Below are positions 55,531 to 64,000 of a stretch of 64,000 bases of DNA, piece after piece. The DNA is from Schistocerca nitens (Eukaryota; Arthropoda; Insecta; Orthoptera; Acrididae): assembly GCF_023898315.1 (NCBI RefSeq), contig NC_064619.1, positions 299,560,150 to 299,624,149 of the forward strand, read 5' to 3'. How positions within the stretch are numbered: position 1 is the stretch's first letter; each line of letters opens with the position of its first letter. The notes under the pieces are model-generated. The model was given only the letters and a program-made list of their open reading frames with translations. It was not told where the DNA came from and did not search any database. The position numbers were made by a program, and so were the translations under genes.

Positions 55531-58088
55531 ATCATAAAAATAAATTTGCAGTACACTATTTGTTTTAGCAGATTAGTAGCTGAGGCAGCAAGCGTTTCTT
55601 TTCCTTTTCACATACAACTAGTAATACTTAATCGCTACTTTATGTCTTATCTCCTTAGTACGTAATGATAATTTTTGTCTAATCTCATGTATTACTATAG
55701 TGTTGAGTAGTATTGAATTCAGAGTAATATTGTGCTCGATGTACAATTCTTAAAATACAGCTTTTGTTATATTAGAAAGCATGATCAACTGCAAATGTTT
55801 TGGTTTATCAACGTACGGGCAATAACTTGTTAGAATTTCTGACCAGCTGGCGTAAGGTTGGCTGTATGGTAATTCTGATTTGACCTAGATCGCTGCTTTA
55901 CTGAGCACTTCAACTTCCAAAACGAATCAGCATAAAAGTATGTGTCCGAACCAGGCGAACAAAAAATTATAAAAACAGTAACGTAGCTTCAGGGCTAAGG
56001 GAGCGGGGAGAAATTAATCTACGAATACCTTCTTTGTTTTTTGAATAATTAAAACAATCTTTCGTCTTTTTGTGGTATATTCGATTAAGGGACTTTTTCT
56101 GGGTATTCCGTCAGCTCATTGCGACGCCTCCGTTTCTCAGCTCTTACGAGCAATGAAATCCTTTACGCTTGCTCTCTAGACTCTAAAACCAGGCTTGCAG
56201 ACGAGATCAACTACCTAAAAACTATGTATAATCGAGTAAGATTTTGGCATACTTGGTGTGGTACTGAGCTAAGCTACATTTGACGAAATGTACTGTATGC
56301 ATTTGAGTTAGATAGAGCGTTGTATACTCTGGTACTAAAATATTTTTTTACGAATCTCGACCTCTACGCTATGATGTTGACTTGTGTGCAGACTCGGCTG
56401 ATATCTAAACACATGGTAGCTGTAATACGTCTTGCTTTGAAATGTTGATCGTGGTGGTGATCAGAGAAAGGGTAAGATGAAACCTGGTGCAGGTACATGG
56501 CAATCTCATTCAAAAAAACACCAATGGGACCACAAAGCTTAATGTCTCCATCCAAAATGTCCCAAGTCCTCACTTCACAGGTTACTACAAGAATGTCTGT
56601 AATTTAAATCAACACACCAATGTTCAGTTGATACTGAACAAACTCTTACAACCATCTTGACGACTAAACTCTGGTGACGAGACATGCTTCCTCTATAGGA
56701 ACTCTAACTGGCTATCTGCTGATCGAACTTTTCCGTGCTAGAGAACTTTGCTGAAGGATTATGCGACTGAGTTCAGATACTCCTTCAAACCAGGCACTTT
56801 ATGCATGTTAGTCAGAGGAAACGTCTGCAGTCTCATTCTGCAACAAATGAGATAAGCACAACAACAAAAACTTAATTTTCAAACGGATTTCAATTCTGTG
56901 ACTTGTGCATAAAGTGAATGTGACCTCATCGGAAGACTGAAAGCGGCAGCGACTTACAGTGTACAGTCCTGTCGGAGGTAGTATGCCTTTGCCTCCCTTC
57001 AGCATTTGAAGTGACTGACTCAGCCAGTGCAGCATATCTTCCAAGTCGCTATGCAACTCACATTTTTTGGGTTAATCAATTATAGCCAGAGGTGCAAGGA
57101 TAAGTGCTAGGGAAAGAAAAAGAAAAAAGAAATTCTAGGGCTGAGGATTCCGTTATGGTCATCTGTACGTGTGGCGCGACACGTTTTAGCCACCCACTCA
57201 CGTTTCCAGTGATTAGTATAATATAAGAGCACCCCATCTCAGGTAACATAAGCAGCTGGCATTAGACCGCTCCTTGAAACCTGTAAGTGATTAACTGTTC
57301 AGTGGCAACGTATCTCAAGCAAAGAAATTTTACAGGAACTTGCTGTGGCTAACACAAAATACAGAAATGTGTGCAGCTGCGCATAATCGCAACGGAACTG
57401 GTGGCACATTTCCCATTTCGTTTTTCTTTCTTGCGCCGTGGGAGCTTACAGAGGCGTTCCCTGCATTCGCTCCGTCACGCATCGTGTAGCGCAGTCGACA
57501 TGACGCCTCTAACCAGGCACGCCTGTCTGGAGCGTTTTACTTGCTAAGAAAAATGATTCCTTTTCTTGTTTCAAATGCAACCAGAACTACGAAAACGGTA
57601 GCATTGCAGGCGTCTTAATGTGTTTCTGCTGCGTTGAGAACGGACAACGGGAAAGGAGTGACATCTAGAATGAGAAAATTCCTTACCGGAATTATTGCGC
57701 ACAGAGGCATGTACGTCTCAGTGGCTTTCTTCCTGTTACATTGAAAGTGTATTTACTTGGAAAACCAACTTCTCGACTGTTTTTTTTTTTACCATATCCT
57801 GCAATTATCTTCAAAACCGAAATGGTGTTTCCTCCTTTCGCTGAATGATCTTTACATATTCTTTCGCGTTGCTTCTTCTATTTATCCCCTCCTCCATATG
57901 TTTTTCACAAATATCTTGTAAAAACAAAATTTACACCATAAATAAAGAAAAATATTCGAGACAGATGTGCTTTGTTCGGAATATAGTATTAATATCAGTT
58001 TCTCATATTACGAGCGAGGAAAATCGCAAGATTTCTGTTTATAAATATACAAAACAGCAATTTATATCATCTGTTACACAGGATTATA
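55531..58088. other. Longest repeat-poor stretch, no gene seen
   Basis: About 2.5 kb without any recognised repeat. Frames reach only 85 codons (57,845-58,102) with AT-rich composition. No exon-like block with splice sites could be defended. Confidence 0.5.
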
Positions 58089-58290
58089 GCCGGCCGGTGT
58101 AGCCGTGCGGTTAAAGGCGCTTCAGTCCGGAACCGCGCTGCTGCTACGGTCGCAGGTTCGAATCCTGCCTCGGGCATGGATGTGTGTGATGTCCTTAGGT
58201 TAGTTAGGTTTAAGTAGTTCTAAGTTCTAGGGGACTGATGAGCACAGAAGTTAAGTCCCATAGTGCTCAGAGCCATTTGAACCATTTTGA
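58089..58290 (+). mobile_element. SINE-A
   Basis: Complete copy: CCGGCCGGTGTAGCCGTGCG head, GGTTCGAATCC B box, GAACCATTTTGA tail. The 11-bp TSD ACAGGATTATA lies at 58,078-58,088 and 58,291-58,301. Confidence 0.95.
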
Positions 58291-58301
58291 ACAGGATTAT
58301 A

Positions 58302-59304
58302 ATCCGAAATCTTGAATAGAGTATGTGATAACCGTAAGGAGTTCAAAATAATAAACGTTGTATCTCTGTTTTATTTAGGAGCAGCAGATGTGCGAAAATA
58401 GTATCGAAACCTAGTTTCTACATAATTTCACCAAAAAGAGAAACTGCAGATCTTCACTTTTAGGGGGTTATTCTCAATGAATTAAACGTTAATGGTGAAA
58501 AGATATTTGGAAAAAAATAATTTTAGAACATGACTCACTTAGATTAATTTATGACAATGACAAAGAATGCACGGAGATGTCTGAAGAATGGCGTCAGTTA
58601 AACACAATTAAGAAAATGTCAGAAAGATCTTCAGCAGATGATTTCCTGTACTGCGAAGGGACTTCAGAAACTAAGTTACGCATGTCGTCCACGCTAAGAC
58701 CATTACGCAAGAAGAGTGGCGTATTGTCGGAAGAGAGAACAGTTTCAGCTTCAGGGTTTCCACGCAGACAAAGTTCTGCTGTCGTGAGCATAACAGGAGC
58801 ATCCCCGTGTGCAAGTGGAAAAGTAGGAGTGCGCGGCAAAGTACTATTCTGGTGGACGTTCAGAGTCACCGCGAAATTTTGAAGATATATGACCAAATGC
58901 AATATCTCGTCTAACCGGAGTGAAATGCTATCTGAAATTTGATAAAGGCCGCCCAGTCGTAAGTGGAGATGATTGGGAAGTAAGGCCACGGACATAGACT
59001 GCAGACGACAAGGTCCAAGTAAATGAGGAAGAACGTATCGAGGGAAAAGCGATTTTCAAATGATAAGAACGTCCACACAGCGACCAAGGAACGGATTTCT
59101 ATCGTCGGAGAAGTGAACGCTTGATAGAACGTTTCGGCAATTTTTTACACATAATCGGTGACTAAGTTGAAATCTAGTTAAAGAGCAGTAGAGCATTCAA
59201 TAACAATTATTTGGCTTGCCATGATAATGTGTAACTTGTGTAAGGTGGGCATTTCATTTTGCTTTTTGTAAGTCAAGTATATGTGCACGTCAGAGAAAGA
59301 GCAA
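58302..59304. other. No gene confirmed; one 133-codon antisense frame
   Basis: The minus-strand frame 58,594-58,995 (starts MSVALLPNHLHLRLGGLYQI) has a balanced amino-acid mix and no low complexity, but also no recognisable motif, and a 101-codon frame overlaps it on the other strand. It could be an exon or chance; RNA evidence would decide. Confidence 0.35.
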
Positions 59305-59509
59305 AAAATGGCTCTGAGCACTATGGGACTCAACTGCTGTGGTCGTAAGTCCCCTAGAACTTAGAACTACTTAAACCTAACTAACCTAAGGACAGCACAC
59401 AACACCCAGCCATCACGAGGCAGAGAAAATCCCTGACCCCGCCGGGAATCGAACCCGGGAACCCGGGCGTGGGAAGCGAGAACGCTACCGCACGACCACG
59501 AGATGCGGG
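59305..59509 (-). mobile_element. SINE-A tail with alternative tRNA head
   Basis: Same head type as 47,057-47,266 (minus strand GCATCTCGTGGTCGTGCGGT ... GGTTCGATTCCCGGCGGGG). Flanks CAGAGAAAGAGCAA (59,291-59,304) and CAGAGTAAGAGCAA (59,510-59,523) form a 14-bp TSD with one mismatch. Confidence 0.93.
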
Positions 59510-59523
59510 CAGAGTAAGAGCAA

Positions 59524-60026
59524 GTTATGTTATTGTTACACAATCTTTGGTCTTGCTGTGGCACAGTCTTCGCCTCTGCGAAGTCTGATACATTTTTCAT
59601 TGAAGTGTGGTAGGTGATGGAAGTATTCAGTAGTGCTATGTTGACTTGTATCTGTCAGATGAAGAAAGACTTATCGTAAAGGTCAATATGATGTATACAT
59701 TGAAATTTTGAATATTTTTTTTTTCTTTTTAAGAGAAGTAGTTTGAGGTAAGATTGCAGTACTGGGCAGCTAGTTTGTCGGAATGATTATTAACAGTTAG
59801 TTAACCTCGTGCATTTGCTCAGAGCTGGGAGAGAGACCACCCCACCTTGGCTGGATCATGCATTAACATATGAACTGATTAAGCTGTTTGGTTTTTACAG
59901 AAATTCTTCGTTAACATTATACCCTTGTAACTCATTGTTCACTATGTTAAGAATAGTGTTATCAGACCAATGTTAAGTGTGAAGATCATGCGAAATTTTA
60001 CTCTGTCTTTTGGAAGACATACTTCA
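59524..60026. other. No gene seen
   Basis: Anonymous AT-rich sequence between two SINEs. Confidence 0.5.
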
Positions 60027-60228
60027 AAAAAAAAATGGTTCAAATGGCTCGGAGCACTATGGGACTTAATTTCTGAGGTCACCAGTCCCCTGGAACTTAG
60101 AACTAACTAACCTACAAGGACATCACACACATCCATCCCCGAGGCAGGATTCGAACCTGCGACCGTAGCGGTCGCGCGGTTCCAGACTGTAGCGCCTAGA
60201 ACCGCTCGGCCGCCCCGACAGGCGGAAC
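60027..60228 (-). mobile_element. SINE-A
   Basis: Complete copy with a poly-A/T-type junction (AAAAAAAATGGTTCAAATGG) at the left and its head at the right. Flanks ACATACTTCA (60,017-60,026) and ACACACTTCA (60,229-60,238) resemble a 10-bp TSD. Confidence 0.9.
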
Positions 60229-60367
60229 ACACACTTCACTGTAAAATCGTTGTCTTGAAATATCACTTCATAGGAGTAATTACTCTCCCCATCCCACTGT
60301 TTAAAGGTTGTTTCTCATTACGCATTACCGCATTGCACCACAGGGTACTCAACAATTTGAATATGGT

Positions 60368-60532
60368 CCTAAAATCAACTCGGTTCAATATTTCGGCGAT
60401 CCAACTGTTCGCCTTCTTCAGGAGAACTCTGCTTATCGCCGAAATATTGAATCGAGTTGATTTTAGGTTCCGGCAGCAAACCCGGAAAGACTTTCGAGAC
60501 TTATTACGCCGGGAAAGCCTACGTAGTCACAA
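60368..60532. repeat. Hairpin with 33-bp arms, Penelope-associated motif
   Basis: Arms 60,368-60,400 (CCTAAAATCAACTCGGTTCA...) and 60,435-60,467 are reverse complements with one mismatch, with a 34-base loop. The motif is the one flanking the Penelope-like remnant at 25.4-26.3 kb. To the right, ATTACGCCGGGAAAGCCTAC (60,503-60,522) is the reverse complement of sequence beside the 20.06 kb hairpin. Confidence 0.9.
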
Positions 60533-60776
60533 TAGGTTGAATTCTATGAAAATTTTATTTAAGGAATAGAAATCTAGGTTAGCCGCCGTCGGCTTGCCGT
60601 TTGCTGTTGCGCTTTCAAGAAATCTGGAACAGTGTTGTCAATACGCGAAATAAGTAGAAATTCTGGTTAGAGCAAGGTAATTGTTTTACTTCAGTTGCGC
60701 ATTTAATATAAAGAGGAATTGTATTCAGACCAGTTACAGTTCAGTTCAAATTAGGTTCTGTTTAGTCAAAGGTTAG

Positions 60777-61293
60777 TGTGGTGTCACAGCCAGACACCAC
60801 ACTTGCTAGGTGGTAGCCTTTAAATCGGCCGCGGTCCGTTAGTATACGTCGGACCCGCCTGTCGCCACTATCAGTCATTGCAGACAGAGCGCCGCCACAC
60901 GGCAGGTCTAGTCTAGAGAGACTCCCTAGCACTCGCCCAGTTGTACAGCCGACTTTGCTAGCGATGGTTCACTGTCTATATACGCTCTCATTTGCCGAGA
61001 CGATAGTTTAGCACAGTCTTCAGCTACGTCATTTGCTACGACCTAGCAAGGCGCCATATGCAGTTACTATTGATATTGTGAATCATGTACCGTCAAGAGC
61101 GACGTTCATCATTAATGGATTAAACTTAAGTATCAAACTACTTCCGTCCGCTTTCTAAGTTCTGATCCCTTGTCATGTTCTAGACCTCACGTCACTATAG
61201 TCCTTCCCTCCTCACGCCAGCCTGCGTGAGCTAAAACGCGTGCATTTCGGCCTCCTCTATTAACACGGTGTTGGCTCTTCAGCCAACACAACA
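60777..61293. mobile_element. Solo LTR, 517 bp
   Basis: It starts TGTGGTGTCACAGCC and ends GCCAACACAACA, flanked by the 5-bp TSD GTTAG (60,772-60,776 and 61,294-61,298). Short hairpins mark both edges. No internal retroviral-type coding region or second LTR is present, so it is the product of LTR-LTR recombination. From memory it resembles Gypsy-type LTRs of grasshoppers; orientation was not determined. Confidence 0.88.
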
Positions 61294-61504
61294 GTTAGCA
61301 TACGAGTTTAAGCTGAACAACAGTTTGTGGGTACATAGTTTAGGTAATACGTAGGCCTTTCATAGAGAGGGGTCACACATTTCACGTGGGTGTGTACATG
61401 TTCTACTTGTTCTTAATGTTTCACTAAACAGTATTATAGCACTCATGGCCACCTTAAATGGATTAACTTTGATTTTTCAAAATTTCTGTATCAATGAAGA
61501 AAGA

Positions 61505-61735
61505 AAGATTCCCACCGACAGCGAGGTTGTTAGAAACGGAGCAAGCGTCCAGACTGTGGCAAGCTTGGGGAAGTACTCCGGGTTTACCCTTTCAAACGAA
61601 TCGACCCCGCATTTGCCTGGAGCGATTTAGGGAATTCACAGAAAACGTAAGTCTGTATGGTCGGACGCAGATTTGAGCCGTCGTCTTTCCGAAAGCGAGT
61701 CCACTGTGCTGATCATTGCTCCCCCTCGTTCGCTA
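61505..61735 (-). mobile_element. SINE-B, diverged
   Basis: It keeps GCATTTGCCTGGAGCGATTT, AGGGAATTCACAGAAAACGT, AAGCGAGTCCACTGTGCTGA and GAGGTTGTTAGAAACGGAGC. The last block matches only the longer 11.4 kb SINE-B. Many substitutions; oldest of the four copies here. Confidence 0.8.
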
Positions 61736-62657
61736 AATTTCTGTGTCATGTTCCAAATTACTGTATATATTTCCCCTGGCTTCTTGTGTTTCTGAAGTAA
61801 GTACAGACGTAAACGTGTAAAACAAAAAAGAAATGCTGCAGAAGTGCTTGGTTCATTTACAGCGGCATGATCAACAGACATGACGTGGGCACTGTGGAGA
61901 AATCTAGCGGCCGTAGGGAAAGGAAAGCGGCGTGTGCTCTGAAACGTGTAGTAACTTCCTCACCCAAAAACTGTTTGAGGTATTTGACGGCTTAGCGTCG
62001 TCTGTGACAGGCCCACGGCGGTAGCAAAGCGATATTAGTGCGAGATAAATGTTTACAGACGTCTGGTCCAGTGCGTGTGTTCGTGACAGAAGCCCTCCAT
62101 GTCAGGCGCAAACGCGCGGCGAGGCTGTGATGCAGTGGTCTGCGTGACAACTACAGCGAACGTCGCACCTCGCCCCCTCTTTGAGTACCATTGATACTAT
62201 CGCTGAGCACATACCGCGCAAGAGTTCTGTCAGACAGACTTCGGCAGTGGCCATTGCTGCCACCACTTCCGACCCCCCTCCCCCACGCCCCTCCACTGCT
62301 TTCCACCCGTCACTCCAGACGCCAACCACCCTTCCGTAAGAAAAAAAAATACCTCTGCAAGGGTCTAATAAGCCTCCATTTATATTAATATTTGTCAGTC
62401 AAATCCTCTGCGGAGAATTTATGTACTAAAATAATATGTCTTACAATTGGCGATAGTCAGTCTCCTGTAACGATATGGGATTGCTGAGTTTTATAGAATA
62501 CTATCTTTTTGTCCGCAGCTTCGTCCACGTAGGCTTTTGTGTCTCCCGTTTTCACTCCCGCTCTCAGCCATAGGGATGCTAGGGGCTGATTTCTTCCAGG
62601 TAGCAAGTGATGCGTGCGGCAAGTTTAGTACAAATTGCTTCAGGCATTACAAGATTT
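61736..62657. other. No gene seen
   Basis: Mildly GC-rich between 61,900 and 62,330 with short frames on both strands. Nothing recognised. Confidence 0.45.
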
Positions 62658-63026
62658 GAAACTTCCTGGCAGATTAAAACTGTGTGCCCGACCAAGACTC
62701 GAACTCGGGACCTTTGCCTTTCGCGGGCAAGTGCTCTATCATCTGAGCTACCGAAGCTCGACTCACGCCCGGTACTCACAGCTTTACTTCTGCCAGTATC
62801 TCGTCTCCTACCTTCCAAACTTTACAGAAGCTCTCCTGCGAACCACTGGCAGAAGTAAAGCTGTGAGACCGGGCGTGAGTCGTGCTTCAGTAGCTCAGAT
62901 GGTAGAGCACTTGCCCGCGAAAGGCAAAGGTCCCGAGTTCGAGTCTCGGTCGGGCACACAGTTTTAATCTGCCAGGAAGTTTCATATCAGCGCACACTCC
63001 GCTGCAGAGTGAAAATCTCATTCTGG
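62658..63026. repeat. Palindrome with two tRNA-like units in its arms
   Basis: Arms 62,658-62,797 and 62,845-62,983 (140 and 139 bp) match as reverse complements at about 96%, around a 47-bp spacer. Each arm holds a tRNA-like unit; the right one (about 62,881-62,957, plus strand) has A-box TAGCTCAGATGG, D stem GCTC/GAGC, anticodon stem TTGCC/GGCAA closing a CGCGAAA loop, T stem CCGAG/CTCGG and B-box GTTCGAGTCTC. The acceptor stem pairs poorly and position 33 is not U, so a working tRNA is doubtful. The edge GAAACTTCCTGGCAG and the extension to 63,026 match the 10.9 kb copy. Confidence 0.92.
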
Positions 63027-63263
63027 ATTACAAGATTTGCTGGTATGTCAGTGTCTCTACCGCCATCCTTACGTCATCGGGGTTGTCAACCATGTGCCTA
63101 GCGACACCGGAGGCTATGGATTCGATACTAAAATCAGTCATCGATTTTTTTACACGTATCGCTTCTCAGCGGCGCTTCCACGGCATTTTTATACCAATAA
63201 TGAGTCATGTATATATAAAAGTTGCTAAAATAGCTCATGAATATTCTGCTTCATGAAATTATA

Positions 63264-64000
63264 CACTCCTGGAAATGGAAAAAAGAACACATTGACACCG
63301 GTGTGTCAGACCCACCATACTTGCTCCGGACACTGCGAGAGGGCTGTACAAGCAATGATCACACGCACGGCACAGCGGACACACCAGGAACCGCGGTGTT
63401 GGCCGTCGAATGGCGCTAGCTGCGCAGCATTTGTGCACCGTCGCCGTCAGTGTCAGCCAGTTTGCCGTGGCATACGGAGCTCCATCGCAGTCTTTAACAC
63501 TGGTAGCATGCCGCGACAGCGTGGACGTGAACCGTATGTGCAATTGACGGACTTTGAGCGAGGGCGTATAGTGGGCATGCGGGAGGCCGGGTGGACGTAC
63601 CGCCGAATTGCTCAACACGTGGGGCGTGAGGTCTCCACAGTACATCGATGTTGTCGCCAGTGGTCGGCGGAAGGTGCACGTGCCCGTCGACCTGGGACCG
63701 GACTGCAGCGACGCACGGATGCACGCCAAGACCGTAGGATCCTACGCAGTGTCGTAGGGGACCGCACCGCCACCTCCCAGCAAATTAGGGACACTGTTGC
63801 TCCTGGGGTATCGGCGAGGACCTTCGCAACCGTCTCCATGAAGCTGGGCTACGGTCCCGCACACCGTTAGGCCGTCTTCCGCTCACGCCCCAACATCGTG
63901 CAGCCCGCCTCCAGTGGTGTCGCGACAGGCGTGAATGGAGGGACGAATGGAGACGTGTCGTCTTCAGCGATGAGAGTCGCTTCTGCCTTGGTGCCAATGA
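63264..64000 (+). mobile_element. Tc1-b transposon, runs off the window
   Basis: It begins CACTCCTGGAAATGGAAAAA after TA (63,262-63,263) and is highly similar to the reverse complement of the 18-19.4 kb copy. The 3' end lies beyond the window. Confidence 0.93.
63508..64000 (+). pseudogene. Tc1-like transposase, partial, one frameshift (Tc1-b)
   Basis: ATG 63,508 (MPRQRGREPYVQLTDFERGR) opens the helix-turn-helix region: GWTYRRIAQHVGREVSTVHR, then EGARARRPGTG, AVGDRTATSQQ-type blocks and GVSART. A 1-nt deletion near 63,822 (CCTTCGC where the other copy has CCATTCGC) shifts the frame; coding then continues as NRLHEAGLRSRT ... VVFSDESRFCLGAN (first catalytic Asp) to the window edge. It is less damaged than the 18 kb copy, having its start codon and lacking the 11-nt deletion. 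Confidence 0.93.

Noticed and set aside
58594..58995. 133-codon antisense frame as a host exon
   Set aside because: The amino-acid mix is plausible but there is no recognised motif, splice context or homologue to defend it; kept only as a note in the stretch entry.
60777..61293. Promoter region of a host gene
   Set aside because: TG...CA ends and a 5-bp duplication explain it better as a solo LTR.

Overview
This window looks like eukaryotic, repeat-dominated insect DNA. It has no bacterial gene organisation, no operons and no long host open reading frame. It holds mariner and Tc1-type DNA transposons, a hAT-type MITE, two families of non-LTR retrotransposon, Penelope-like (GIY-YIG) remnants, a solo LTR, several tRNA-derived SINE families and several large inverted-repeat elements. 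From memory of such repeats, the mix (especially the SINE whose tail ends CAGAGCCATTTGAACC and the palindrome carrying tRNA-like arms) fits a large orthopteran genome of Schistocerca type. No search was possible, so the species is an inference.

Layout. 0-8 kb: long anonymous DNA, then relics of a Tc1-like element, an RTE-like LINE, a mariner 3' end and a second Tc1-like element cut by a SINE. 8.7-15.8 kb: a third Tc1-like relic, a SINE nested in another SINE, an apparently intact mariner (12,435-13,772) and a Penelope-like fragment. 16-26.4 kb: an uncharacterised dispersed repeat, a 1.4 kb Tc1-like element, a perfect-looking hairpin, a 1.1 kb LINE, a Tc1-like element carrying two SINEs, and a Penelope-like endonuclease remnant bracketed by inverted copies of one motif. 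26.4-42 kb: sparse DNA, another Tc1-like element, two inverted-repeat elements (one about 1.4 kb), a hAT MITE and a second, dead mariner. 42-52 kb: SINEs, a 1.1 kb inverted-repeat element invaded by a SINE, microsatellites and GC-rich patches. 52-55.5 kb: a CR1/Jockey-like reverse transcriptase, then an RTE-like LINE interrupted by a SINE and a foldback element. 55.5-64 kb: sparse DNA, SINEs, a solo LTR, a palindrome with two tRNA-like arms, and a Tc1-like element running off the end.

The only uninterrupted, complete-looking protein gene is the mariner transposase at 12,599-13,663. All other coding matter is broken transposase or reverse transcriptase. Insertion order can often be read from target-site duplications (TSDs). 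The most interesting pattern is that three separate inverted-repeat elements carry tRNA/Pol III-box-like sequence inside their arms. Family names used below: SINE-A to SINE-E, LINE1 (RTE-like), LINE2 (CR1/Jockey-like), Tc1-a to Tc1-e and R1 are local labels. Relationships were judged by eye, without alignment software.
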